Shown here in pieces: positions 36,074 through 49,239 of a DNA stretch of 64,000 nt. Where the stretch lies: the NCBI GenBank assembly GCA_036852015.1, contig JAANDG010000181.1, forward strand, positions 178,913-242,912, written 5' to 3'. The notes beneath the pieces were generated by a model that had not been told where the DNA came from, ran no database searches, and saw only the letters and a program-made list of their open reading frames with translations. Within the stretch, counting starts at the first letter, position 1; each line of letters opens with the position of its first letter. The DNA comes from Pelodera strongyloides (lineage: Eukaryota; Nematoda; Chromadorea; Rhabditida; Rhabditidae). The position numbers and the translations under genes were made by a program.

Positions 36074-39000
36074 TTATTGCACGATAACTTCTCGTTTCAT
36101 TTCAGGGTTCTCAGGATTCACGGAATTCCCCGAACTAGCAGTTTCTGGGTCTTCAACCGGAACCTCTACAACATCTGAAGCCGATGCATCATTGTCCACT
36201 GTAGAAGCAGAACCTGACGCGGCCACCGATTCTAAACGAGATACAAATTAGAACATGGAATCCATTATGGGGTTTCCAAGTATGGTTAAAATTTACAGTA
36301 TCTTGGAACTACACGAGAATAAATTTCCCACATTATATATGCGGTTTCGCGCAGAAATATACGGTAGTATTGATAGAATCACACCGAATTTTTGGGATAC
36401 TTGGAAACCTCATTACCCTTGTTGCAACTGCACGGTCGAGCAAATCGGTTGAACTACATGGGGAACTAATCGGTTGAACTACCAATAAACTTCAACAAGA
36501 GAAAGTTCTTCACATAAGGTTGAAACATGACCGTTTGCTCAAAACCAAACCACGCCACGGGTTATAGAGAATAGGGACTTTATAAGAAGTCTGATTGCGC
36601 TCTTTCTCTCGTTCTCTCCCTTACATCAGAACACGCACACCGTTCGTTTACACAAATCAGAGGATACTTTATGTTTATGACTTTCAAAGCTTCAAGTCAC
36701 AAACCTTTAGCTACATCAGCGCTTTTTGCCTTTTCTTTTTCCTTCTCCTTCTCTGTTTCTTTATTTCGTTCATAGTTCACCAATCGAGTTCCAACCAAGT
36801 ACCTGTAAAAACACAGATACATTTTAAAACATTAGTCCTCCACGGACTAAACAAAGTTCAAATACAAACCCTACACATCATTACTATTACACACAAAACT
36901 AGCTACACCTCATACAGTGCCTAGTCAAGCTCACGGTTCTATAATTCTATCGTTTGCACCCCATTAAAATAAGTGTGTCACAAATAAATCACACACTTTT
37001 CATTCCTGATGTTCTCAGCCAGGGTTCTCAGTTTCTTCATTTGCCATGTTACAAACGAGACGACAGCCACCACAAACAGAGCAAATGGATAGCAGAAGCG
37101 GAGTAGCACCACCAACTCCTCCAGGGTCGGATCTGAAGAGATAGAATCCCAATCTCGAATCCGAGTATAAAAGTTAAGAATACGAATATATAGAGTGTTA
37201 TCTACATTTCACCCAAGTCAGACTTGGGTGAAATGTAGATAACACATCCCCCCGTATTAAGATTTCCGCCTACACGCTCATCAGTATGATCATTCAACTC
37301 TTCACAATTTAAATTTATCCGCAGGACAGGATTTATTGATTTATATCACGGGATAAATGGGTCATATTTAAATTGTTAGTTCGTCATTTAACTTTTAGCA
37401 CCAATTATAAAACCCTACGTGTAAGAATAACGAATAACCTGAACCAAAAAAGAATACAGGGAAAACCCACCCCAGTAAATAACAATCAGATTGGCAATGG
37501 CATACGGTACAGCAATCTGCATGAGCAGGGCCATCAACACCGGGATAACGATACCCTCGTAGATGTAACGAAGTCGGAGACCGTGTACACCGTCCTGGTA
37601 CACCTATAAACAAGTCTAAGTATGTAAAACAACAAACTAAATATATTACACTCTCTTTCTCGCTCGGCAACCACGCGAAACAAGCACTTCAAGTGAAAGC
37701 CGAAAGTTGGGCAGCAAGTAACCTTATACACCTACCAAGCCAAGCAATACTGACACATTTACATTATATAGCTTACAATGGTAGGAACCAAATGCTAAGG
37801 GTACAGTACCTGTTCAAGGGCAGCCTTTAGCCACCACTCTGGTCCCATCATGACCGCGGCGAGGAAGATCTTCAACTGGAGCACGCCCATCGCCCATTCC
37901 TGCCAGGGGAAGAAGAGGGGAGTCTGGAAAGGAATAAAGTGGTATTCATAAGAAAAGGAATGAGAAGACTTCAAAAACTGTGCTGGAAACTTTTTTGTTT
38001 GTGATTAGTGTATTGTTATTTAAATGACGATGGACGTGGCGGTCGAGTTAGCATTAGTATGATCCTATATACTGACAATGAGTATCGAACCAACAATAAA
38101 GCTCAGCAAGAAACTAGAAGTATCCCAAACAACGTCAAAATAGCCATTTGATAATGAGTTATACTAAATTAGGAGATTAACTGGTTAAAACCCGAATTAC
38201 AGACGGGGTTTGAAACTTTCGGGCTTGCATTCCCACGTAGAGTATGCAAATGTGGCGCGATTTTGGTTCCAATACGTTCATTTGCATACAACATATGGGA
38301 AATGGTTTCAAGAACCGGCTGTAATACCACTTCAAAGAGAAATGCTGACCGGTTTTTGAAACGCATTGTGGACACCAACACCATCACTTCTTATCATATG
38401 AATCATATGCAAATGAGCATAAATTAAAAAAACGAGCTAAATTCGTGCAAATTAGCATAAATGCGCAAAAATTCAACTTGTCCACCATACGTTTCAAGAA
38501 CCGGCTGTAATACCGCTTTAAGTCAAATGGAGGAGAGACATCCAGACGCCTTCACAATAAACAAGCCCACTCACCTGTTGCAGTCCGACTCTTAATGGGG
38601 AGACAACCACAAGATGGAAGCACAGTCCGACGAGGAAGGGAATGATGACCACAACGGGGATCATGGCCACCACCACACGGAACGCCTCAAATTAATGAAC
38701 ATCTGTTATTATCAAAAAATTATACGTAGACGTATACGAATTTGCGAATATCCCCCAATAAAACTAACAACAATTAAAACGAAATACCGGCCGGTTTTGA
38801 AATATATCGAATACAACATCATTCTTTTGCAGCGTATGCAAATGAACATAAATTAGAATAAAAAATAGAGCTAAATTCGAGTAACTTAGCATAATCACGT
38901 AAGAATTCAGTTGTCCACGATTTCAAAAACCGGCCGGTATTTCACTTTAACAGTAGACACTCTTACCTCCTACCATGGTATAAAACAATTCGTCAAAAAC

Positions 39001-42000
39001 GTATCCTTTCCGTTTAGACGCAATTCCACAATTACACCCTTACACACGTGTAAGTTATTAAATTGATAAAAAAACACAAAGATTAACCAACCAACACAGC
39101 CGAACTCCAGAACATTTCCCTCAAGTGAGCTCCTCCACGGTCCAGCCAGCTGTAGATGACATAAGCGACCTGGAAGAAGAAGAATTACCAAAGTGAACGG
39201 TCACAGACCTAGCGCTATTTGCCTGTATTATACCTTACTAAGTTCAGGACAATCACAACAAACACATACAATAACATAATGTTTACCGGTTTGTTAAATT
39301 TCACTGGTAAGTCTAGAAAAGTGAATAGGCACTCATAAAACCGGAGCCTTCCTCAGTAACATTCTTCTGTCTTATATCTCTCGTACAGAACCACGAAGCA
39401 TGAAATACGAAACAAAACATCAGCATAACCAACCTTCGAAATACTCCAGCAGGTATACAATCCCATACCGAGTGTGTACAGCTCATGCACACTTTTGTGT
39501 CCAATAAGACAGTAAATCAGGAAACGACCGATCGAAACTGGAATAAATTTTTTATATGACGCGTTTACAAAGAGAAATAAAGCTGACACACCAACACATG
39601 GCTAATAATAGCAAGGCCACACAGGCCGTATCGCATTTTGCGATGGTAAAAGGTAAAAGAGGTAAGATGCGTGGTTTGTGAAACTTCCAATACCCTAAAT
39701 ACCGAAAATTCCGAGAAGGGCAGTTATTACAGGAATTCACGACACGTATTGTTCCCAGGGTTGTAAAGTAAACAGCCCACCTACCAGGTACAATAAAAGC
39801 CACACAGCTGCATATAGTCGATGTGACTGATAGTGCTGCAACAAGGGCAGCGATCCGGAGTGGAAAGTAGGACGGCCGCACATAGGGTTCAAAGGTGCGC
39901 GGTTCACTGGAATTGAGCAAAAGTTATTTTCTCTAAATCGTTTACAAAGAGAAAGAAAACCAATGTACTACCACTCATGTATAAACAACACCATTATGTA
40001 AAAGCAATCTCAAAGATCAAAACTGTAATAATCATGTGCGCTAAGATACTACGCAGAAAGACGAGATTCCATCTCTTATAAACTAACTAATAATGGCCCT
40101 AAGTGCCTGACCGTAGTAAAAGTAGAGCGTGATGTTCGGCGGCGAGTCCTCCTCCGGCCAGTGCAGGGTCTAGATCGGCCACCACGACTCTTCCAGCCTC
40201 TCCATCGTTGTCTGTAAAACAGGGAGTATGATTAAATATTCGACATCAAGTTAAAATTGTCGGTTGACCACCCGCCTTACTCACTGCCTTGGTTTTGACA
40301 AGGTTTTGTTACTGTTTGTTTGTTTGGTAATAAAGATTTATATATACGGTATAATGAAATACTACATAGCGAATGCCACCAACATACAACCGCCGGTCTA
40401 CCGACCACCGGTAACGGCACCGACCCGACCACGTGACCATTTGTCACTACTTTACAGTTTGAGGCCAAATAATCCATGGCCTCGCCGTAATAAAAAGTAG
40501 AGCATATTCGAATTCGTAAGGCAATAGGAAAATAAATCTTGGACATCAATACTACAAAACAGCGATCCAATCAGGTGCTCAATTCTACGGTAATTTGTAC
40601 CAAATTGTTAAAGTCTGCGTCTTAATTAACGGCAAACTAAGCAAACGCCTTGAAAAATAACTCACGTCCATCCCCATTCACTCGTTGATTCTCTCCCATG
40701 TTATTGTTATTTGGTGCGGGTGGAGGAGCGCCACCATCTGACAAAAGATAGCGTTCCAACTTCAACAGAAGGCCAACATAAACGCACCACGTCCTGAAAC
40801 AACGCTAGTTATCAACATCGAATCAGCAACAAGATCAGAAGCATATCTTATTTTTGCTTGCATATGATCTACCTCAGTAGGCATTCCGATTCTTAGCGGG
40901 GAGATGGGAGATCCCTATTACAGTACATAGTAGGCCACGTCTTATAGAGCTACAGTACTCGGGAGAGCGTTCTTACATCTTACATCAAAATTCAGTAAAA
41001 CTTCACTTCATACTCGAAAGGTAAAAATTGAAATAAACCCATGAAACAGGATACTAGTACTTTTGTTGAGGTAACGTGGCTAAACTAAACTAAAAATATA
41101 AAATACGGGTTGGCTGTTTGTGTGGGACCAAGTTCTTTGATTCGCTATCATCATCGTTTTCTTTATTAACCTTGTGGAATTACAATCGATATACTCGGAT
41201 ATACTGTTGGTGGAAATTATTTCCAAGTATCTATATCATCTACTTTGATTTTTCTTTTTCATCGTCTCTCACGGCGTTGCGCTCTTTTAATGAGTATAAT
41301 AAATATTCAAATATTCAAATATAATTTTCGTACCTAACCATTGTCTTCAGCACACCGCGAGCACTCGTTTGTTCCAAAAGAGCAGGCAGAACCACCTGAA
41401 AACAGTGAAAACTGAAAGAAACGACACTTTACAAAGGGACATTTGCCTATAAAATAAAATATAAAAAGTTGCCAGAGACATACAGCATACAGTAAAGAAC
41501 AACACAGCATAGTTATGAATAGCTTCATATTATAATACAATACTGATAAATACAAACCTGCAATATCAGTAGCTCGAGGCTCAATTCACTGAGAGGTGTT
41601 TCTGCACTCAGGCTCACATTATACGGTAGAATAGACGTGGTTAGGCTCTAAAAGTATATCAATTATAGCCTACAAATATATTCCTCATCTTATAATCCAG
41701 AATCATTCTCATTTCGATAAAAACCAATATTCTATACTATACATTAATTATAAAACAATCAGAAAAATGCAGCACACGCTCTAAAGCATAATACGCATAC
41801 ACACAAAGTGAAAAAATACTATCCTATAAACTTGCAAACGTTCGAACAAATAATATTCAACGAATCCGCAATTGCAAAAAAACTCCTCACTTGTATGATT
41901 CTAAGCGGCAGGTAGACAATCAAAAAGATGGCCGAGAAGAAGAGTGACTGAAAAAAAAAGTAAAAAAAGTGATACAATTAAACCATTACATGTCACTATG

Positions 42001-44288
42001 AAATTGACCACTACTCCACACAAAGACACAAAGTTACTCGTGAAATGGTAAATAGAGATGAAGCCAACTATTCAGTCAATTCAGTAAAAGAAAATAAAAA
42101 TAAACTTTATCGAACGTCTACACCTACAAATTATGAATACAGAATACAGCAAACGAAAATAATAATAACAAATACATACCGTGGACGCAACCAGCCGACG
42201 TAAATGTATACCAACGGGTAGTTCAATCATCTGCAATTTAAATGTATAGTTATAGTGTATATTTTCGCATCTTCTAATGTATCACGTTTTTTTCACATTC
42301 ATATCTCAGACACGCCGGCGGAGTGTTTTAAATTGTTTATTTTCTCTTACATAACAATCATAAATCAAAACGATTTAAAAGAGTCAGGGTCACAAGGTAA
42401 GCTGACACTCATACCTCTGCCATCAAATTCAACATTCAAATCCAAAAGTTCAAAGAACCGAGACATGTGAACTACAAACTACAACATACAACCAAAGAAC
42501 TAAACAAAAAAAAGTTTTCCTGAAGAATAGCCAAATAGACTGGAACGAAAAATTAAAAGAACATAAAAGAAAGGACCGTACCTCCTGAATGGGATTGAAC
42601 TCTGGGTCATTCAGATTTCTCATAAACCAGAGTACACCAGGACGCAATACCTGCAAATAATCATTTTAATTATAGGGGTAAAAGCGAAAGGCCTACATAA
42701 ATAACAAAACAATTTTTAACTAGTTGAACAAAGTGCTCGTGCCTCGTGCTGAAGGCATAACATAAGTATGAAACATTCGTATTGTCAAAGGTCGATACTT
42801 AATATAATACATAACTAATTTGATCTATTTTACCACTAGTACGCGCTATGTGCAAAGAAACGGAACAAATTTTTGTGACCTTTAAAACACCAACCAGTAA
42901 TCAAGTAATCAGGAAACAAAACCTATCACTCAATGATGATCATTCACTGAACTATCCGTAGGTCCATATAACACAAAAATCTTATTGCATTATTGTTTAA
43001 CTAGATGATCGAAGTGCTCGTGCTGAAGGCATAAGTCTGAAACATGCGTAGTTCTGAAAAAAAAACCGAACCAATTCCTGACCTCTCTGAGCAGCAAAAC
43101 GAACGATGCCGAGTAGAACACGTAGATCATTCCAATCATCCAGTGCAGAAATAAAAGTGAAGCGGGCGCAGCAGAAAATGATGCGATACGAGCCGAGAGA
43201 GTGGCAGAGAACAAGGGCTGAAAAGGGCGGACATGACAAAGAAGAAAGAAGTCAAGAAAAATAATAAATAATATAAACTAACTGATAATACATATGAAAA
43301 TAGTGCGCAGAACTTAGGACACATTGATACATACAAGCAACAAAATCGCAAACACGCCCTGTTTTCTATTGTTTGTGAAACATGGAGTCCCCTCCTCACA
43401 TAACGTTTGTGTATAATAATATTTACTTTATTCACAAATTATCACACACAACCAATCAGATTCAACATCAATCAAGTACATGGAACACGTGCGCAAGGAT
43501 GTCAGTATTTTCACTTTTGTTCTTTTCAGAACAAAGTATTCAATACATAATATTAAATAAAACCTACCAGTGAACACAAGTCCATCCACCATCCACATAT
43601 TATAGGGAAGAAGCCAATCTCGATTAAGACGAGGAAGAAGACTTTGAAGACCAGGACCGCAATGCCAAGGAGGCGATACAAACTGGAATAGGAGGAAATA
43701 ATATAATATAATATTTATTACGCACACAAAAATGTACACGCACAGTTATTTAATAGAGATAAAACTAAGCCATTCACATGCAATATATGCAGCTCAAAAT
43801 AAAAGATAAAGGATAAAGTATAAATTTATCGTGGGGTGGAAAGAAAAAGAGCACTTGAATTTGAATGGCCGGCTAGTTCGGTCTTTCCTCTTTCCTGCTT
43901 GAAAACTAGGAAAAGAGGTCAATATTTGATTCGGTTCTATAAAAAAGTAAGTTCAAATCAAATATTCCAATAACAAGCTCATTATGAAGCATACAATAAA
44001 TCAAAGAGCTATCGAAGTATAAGACATATTAGCAACCCACATCTAATCTAACCTTATTGGTTCCTGTTATACATAATTACCACTAAGATTCACCTCTTAA
44101 TCCTCAAGAATCCACAAATACGATGGAAAACGAACATAGAGAGGGCCAATGCCAGGTATCCTAAAAGATCACAAAATAAATTAAAACACAATCTCACAAA
44201 CTAATGATAACTAATAATATGTTCCTACACTCTATTGATAGCGCTATACGTAATGTTTATGCGTTAGTATTGGTATTGAACTGCGTGC

Positions 44289-44321
<33 letters not shown>

Positions 44322-46973
44322 TAATAATAATAATAACAATAAAAATACAACCATAGAAAAAATATTTCACAATTTCCAAAAGGGCAATGTTTCACTATTT
44401 CCATAAAATGCGGCGGGGCTATTTAGGCTAGTATTATGCTATTATTAGTCACCTCAAGACAACCACAGTGGTCTTAAAGCAAGTTACACTTACTCCACTA
44501 GAGATTTGGATTTCTAGAGTACAACTCTAGGAAACTTGATCTTATCCAGTACGGCACAAACCAATTGACTGTTCTTAGAATACTAATAATGATAAACAAA
44601 TAAAAACCTGTCAAAATCGCAGCCAATGATGGGAAGAAGACGATTTTGTGTCGAATTGCCAAAGTGTTCAAAATCCACACTCCAAGCTTGAAAGGTGAAA
44701 AGGCTGAAGGAAAAGTGTGCGTAATTTTTAGACTAGCCCAGTCCAGTACATAGAAGTAGAAATATCGCAATTGCGCCCCACCAACCCAACCGGCTTCCGA
44801 ATTTTAATTTAATGCAATAATCGCAAGTTAATTGCTCACACGAAGGTCAACTAATGTATCGCTTTAACACTTGAATGTGTACCCGTCCGTAAGGAAAAAG
44901 TACTAGACTAAACCCTGCTCACCAAACAACACGGTGAATATGGTATTCAGCGATATGACCCAGAATACGTGTTCCAGGAATACGAAAGATCCGTCCAGTC
45001 CGACTAGTCGCTGCCATGTCAAGTCCAGACCGTCGCCCAGACGGTCCCAGTCACGCCAGCCCTCGTCCGCATTCGCATCCGCGTTCTCTGAACATATTTA
45101 TATTATATACATATTTTGAAAAATGATAGCATGGTACAAATCGTTTAGCCCTTGCCATCAACAGCATTTGCAAACTAGCATCAGCATTCTCTGAACATTT
45201 TATTTTTAATATTTATTTTAGAATAATCACTTTTTATTAAACTCTTAAGAGAGCGCAAGGCTTTTCAGATCATAATACAACTAAAAAAAACACATAAAAT
45301 CTCCTTCTCAGAAAGCTAAATTCACACAATTCGCATTGATTAAAATAGTATGGATAATGGGAAATCCAAACCCTCCCACCTTGATTTCCCTCATTGGCAT
45401 TATTGTCATGGTCATGAACTCCCTCATTCCCCTCTTGCTCTCCTTGTGCGTCTGCTTGAGCCACGTCCTCGTGATCGTGCCCTCCGTGCCCATCTTCATC
45501 GTCTAAATTTGATCATTTACATATTTGGGGAGTCTCCTGCTGATGCTACTACTCACTACTGAGGCCATACTCACCACTCCGATTCCCTCGTATTCCCCGG
45601 GCACAGAAAATAAGACGGTGAATTTGAGTGGTGATTATGGCCTCTGGTTCACTACCGTACTACTCTACTCTCGATTATGCGCACCGTGTCCATACTCGTC
45701 GTCTAAATTAACTCACATGTTTTTGGCAAGTTTCGTTCCTAACACTGATGCCGTGCATTTATCAAAACTCAAACTACTGATGGAAAACTACTATGTACTA
45801 TACAGTAAGTTAAGGCCAAAGAAGAACACGCATACGAGCAAAGTGCATACAGGAGATGTCCCTATACAGTCTCGAAAAAGGTTCCCAAATCAGGGTAAAT
45901 ATTATAACAGTGGCAGTTTTCCTAGCGTCACGTCCGAACAACTTAGAACCTAATTACCTAATAAAAAACTAGGGCTTTTTTGACCTTACCATTTTCCCCA
46001 TCCGTATCGCCTTCATCGCTGTCCTCCTCATATTCGACGTCCTGAAAATGAGCAAATCACAATATAGACAACTTTCAACCGTGACTCTTCAACCCAAAGT
46101 GATTTTAATAATTCAGTCCAGCGAATTCCTTCAAACAGTCAAATTCACATGAGTATGAAATAAAAGTTATAGCACACAACACACTCACACAAGTGCGGAT
46201 AGTAAAATAAATCATGAGCAAGAAACATTACGCTACAAACACATCGATAGACTATTGAAAATAGTTCACTCAAACTAGATCAATACCTCACCTCACTCAC
46301 TCGAGAATATACTAATATACTACACTGAAGTGAAGCGGAACCCATTGAGCTGTTACTCTAATATCGTATTTTCTCACAAGGTGTATGCTTTTAATTTCTA
46401 TCTCTATCTATGCCTTAGATACCTTAGATAAGGTAAGGTATCTAAGGTATCTAAGTAAAGAGTTTAACGTGCGAAACCCTTACATTCTCCACCCGCTCCG
46501 CATGCAACGGTTCATCTAGAGGGTCGTCCGGGAATTCATTAGGTAAATCATCATCTCCTGGAGCTTCTGGCTCGGCGTGCAGACCATCATCACCAATATG
46601 CTCATCACCCTCTATATGAAGCCATTCCTGAAAAGGTAATAATTGTATTACAGGACTAATAGCCCTAGCAGAAGTACATATAGTAAAGAGACCAATCTTT
46701 ACTTTACTTGTAATGCTTACGCAGAGAAAATAGAAATTTGCATACAAAAATGATTTCAGCATTGTTTCTGACTGAGGGATTGTTAGGGTGCGTTCGGGAT
46801 TGGCCGAAAGAAAAAAAAGTAATGTCTGTGCTTGTATGCCGCTCTCACAGCACATTTCAATTTTGAAACATTTCCAAACAAACGCCCATCCCAAATGTTT
46901 TTAAATTTATTTTCATTTAATCCCGAACGTGGTCCCACCATGACTGCGCAAAGGGACCACGGCTACATCCATA

Positions 46974-47004
<31 letters not shown>

Positions 47005-49239
47005 CTATATAATATCTATATAAAAGTTGCTTAAAGGGGCGCTAGATCTATTCAATTTATAAAAATAAAGTTTTGATATAAAGAAAGAACAAAGTATTAC
47101 CCTAGGTCCTCCATGGACAATCTGTTCGCGTAACCAGACAAGTGAAATAAACGAACAGACAAAGACGAAGAGTAGAATCACGCCCTGGAATAGCGTGGAT
47201 TAAAATTATCGACAAGAGGCCATACATATTCACAACTCAATTCCCCATGGGGAATCACCCGTCTTTTTTCTCTGCGTCTCGCACTTTAGAATGCTATTTT
47301 CTGCCCCGAGGGAATTGGAGTGGTGAATATAGCCTAAGGGTAATATTCCCCATTTAATATTCAAATTCATACAGTCACACGCAAAATGTACCTGTCACTT
47401 TAGCGTTGTAAACTAATTTCACAATGCAGAATCTGACTGTGCAATACGTACAAAATTTAATACAAATACAAAAATAATTAAATAAATACAATATACCTTC
47501 AGCATGTCGACGGCCAGATTCTCTCCAGAAACAATATGCAACGGTAGATAAATAATATTGTGAATGTCGGCGGAGAAGACAGCCTGAAAACAAAAAAACT
47601 TGACTTTAATATAATTACATATACCCAGATTTTTTACATAAATAAAAGACCAGTACTCCAGTACATAAAGTCTAGGCAAGAAATACCAGCTAGAAATCCA
47701 TATAAAGATATAAAGATCCGTCTAAAACACGTTTAATACAATACAAAAGTAAAAGTAGTACAGTACGAGTTACAGTACGAGTCACGGGCGCAACGAGTAT
47801 AAATCCCGCGCAGCGGCGTGCGTAAAACCAGAGTTATGTACTTCCTAATTGTACTTGTTGAATTAATAATAATAGTTTATTGGTAATGGAACAGCACAAA
47901 TAAGACTTCGGAATAAAGACTTCGGAATATAAAAAGGGCACCCCGCACCCACCTGATAAACTCTAGCGGCCGTAATGGGAACAAGACCAATCCAACAAGC
48001 AATTACAAGCGTGTAAATTAGCCATTGTTTGAACACTCGGCCGACTCCCAAAGCGATTCCTGCAACAGGGTTAATACATTTAAAAGATATCTTACCTATT
48101 ATTATTATTTTAAAGATAAAAGGGTAGGAAGGAGGGGGCGTGGCGCAGGCATGATTATTATTCTACAAATTAATAAAGTTTGCGATTTTTCGCAAGTGGG
48201 ATATTATGTTTCAATGATTCTAATTACATATGAGGCAATTAGAGCAAACGATATAAGACACTTGTGCGAACTTACCAGTCAGAATTTCAACAAAAGGCAA
48301 TGCTTTCGGCATATCAGGGCGATAAATTGGCTGAAAACTGTACTTGTAGTTGCACAGTTCGCAAACCTAAAAAAAGGCAATTAAGGCAATTATAAAAAAT
48401 TGAACGATTACTTCAATTATGCAGAAGCAGCTCGCGGTGTGCGTAACTAACCAAATTCCTGTCTGAATTTGCAAAACCCCCTTGGATGGAACTTGGAAAA
48501 GACTACGAACAATGATTGATATTGATTGTTTTTTGAACATACATCCAATTTTAAACAACTTGCCTCTTTCTTGCTATATTTTAGCCATTCCATTAAGCAC
48601 TCCTGATGGACGTATTTAATACTTCCCGTACACAGGCAAGGATAGTACAGAGATCCCTCTTCGCTTCGACAAACCCGACACATATCTAAAAAAATGTGAT
48701 TTGAATTGAATACTAAGCGCGTGTGCATGTCTCTAGAGGTAACATAAGACGGAATGAACTACCTCCAAATAAATGTACCATTATATGCAACAACAAGGTG
48801 ATGCCTATTGAAAAGACGATAAATCGATAAAACAAAGCAATGTGAATAGGGCTACAGAACGACTACAAAAACTCCTTTTGCGCTTGCCTCGAATGCACAT
48901 CTTTTGGTGTAATTAATAAATAACTAAAGTAGAAAAAAGAAAAACAACTAACGGTGGTCCGGATCATCCTCTACAGGTGGTTTGTTTTTCGGAGTTGATG
49001 AAGAAGGTTCGGCTGGTTGAGTTGGGACCTAAATACGATTGAAGAAATAATGGGCACATGTAGAAGCTTAACACGCAACGGGCATTGTATAAGTTTAAAA
49101 ACGAAAGATAGGAAAGAGTTAGTTCGTTAGTCTTCATCAATAAATATGATAATAATGTGTTTTAAAAAAATACCTGCACTTTGGCATTGCTTGCAGCAGT
49201 GGAAGGTCCCACATCTACATGTAAAGGTGGATCAATCAT
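36074..49239 (-). CDS. MARCH6: E3 ubiquitin ligase MARCH6 (TEB4/Doa10), complete
   Basis: 31 coding exons run from ATG at 49239 to TAA at 36074-36076 and give about 1,040 aa. Exons: 49174-49239, 48953-49028, 48564-48685, 48276-48366, 47953-48059, 47497-47583, 47101-47184, 46484-46627, 45990-46041, 45380-45502, 44923-45087, 44608-44703, 44094-44160, 43568-43682, 43083-43217, 42582-42650, 42180-42230, 41891-41947, 41558-41647, 41334-41395, 40666-40793, 40112-40211, 39785-39906, 39434-39537, 39092-39169, 38575-38685, 37810-37923, 37471-37594, 36997-37132, 36705-36802 and 36074-36231. The RING-CH finger is intact (C50, C53, C64, C66, H74, C77, C90, C93). Many membrane helices follow, an acidic loop lies at about 212-325, and the family hallmarks GMIYVFY and RPGVLWFMRNLNDPEFNP are present. 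RLVNYER, the conserved C-terminal element, is at about 965. The known role is ER-associated degradation. Unlike human MARCH6, an extra tail of about 75 residues follows that element, and about 48 residues precede the RING. Confidence 0.97.
36252..36414. mobile_element. MITE-like, family F, copy 2
   Basis: It is a reverse-complement relative of 4796-4973, bounded by ATTATGGGGTTTCCAAGTATG on one side and TACTTGGAAACCTCATTA on the other. It lies in the last MARCH6 intron, 20 bp from the acceptor of the terminal exon. Confidence 0.75.
37195..37245. repeat. Perfect 51-bp palindrome in MARCH6 intron
   Basis: Arms of 25 bp (GTGTTATCTACATTTCACCC...) are exact complements around a single A at 37220. 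It lies between exons 36997-37132 and 37471-37594. As RNA it would form a very stable hairpin, and as DNA a cruciform. Confidence 0.97.
38185..38521. mobile_element. Two abutting family-B MITE-like elements
   Basis: Copy 5 (38185-38336) and copy 6 (38332-38521) meet at ACTTCAAAGAGAAATG with no spacer. Copy 6 has the ends GACCGGTTTTTGAAACGCAT and GAACCGGCTGTAATACCGCTTTAA; copy 5 is more eroded. Together they fill over half of the MARCH6 intron 37924-38574. Confidence 0.75.
38774..38950. mobile_element. MITE-like, family B, copy 7
   Basis: The ends are TTAAAACGAAATACCGGCCGG and CCGGCCGGTATTTCACTTTAA. It lies in the MARCH6 intron 38686-39091. Confidence 0.83.
44288..44340. repeat. (AAT)n microsatellite
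   Basis: AAT repeats with two AAC interruptions, in the MARCH6 intron between exons 44094-44160 and 44608-44703. Confidence 0.95.
45562..45643. mobile_element. 82-bp MITE, family E, CTG target duplication
   Basis: The left terminus AGGCCATACTCACCACTC and the right terminus GAGTGGTGATTATGGCCT are inverted. The flanks are CTG at 45559-45561 and CTG at 45644-45646, a 3-bp duplication of the kind PIF/Harbinger transposases make. It lies in a MARCH6 intron. Confidence 0.82.
46414..46455. repeat. Perfect inverted repeat, 17-bp arms
   Basis: CTTAGATACCTTAGATA and its exact complement are separated by 8 nt, 28 bp from the 3' edge of MARCH6 exon 46484-46627. That is just after its splice donor on the minus strand. 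Confidence 0.95.
46977..47004. repeat. (TA)n microsatellite
   Basis: A short pure TA run in a MARCH6 intron. Confidence 0.95.
47217..47335. mobile_element. 119-bp MITE, family E, AAG target duplication
   Basis: The left terminus AGGCCATACATATTCACAAC and the right terminus GTGGTGAATATAGCCT are inverted. AAG flanks both sides (47214-47216 and 47336-47338). Subterminal CCGAGGGAATTGGAG matches the CTCCGATTCCCTCGG of other family-E ends. Confidence 0.82.
48558..48563 (-). promoter_or_regulatory. Non-canonical GC splice donor in MARCH6
   Basis: The RING-CH exon ends ...AAGAAAGAG and the intron begins GCAAGTTG instead of GT. Moving the junction would break the reading frame or the KKE-VCELC join that completes the last zinc pair. 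GC-AG introns with a strong GCAAGT context are a known minority class. Confidence 0.8.
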
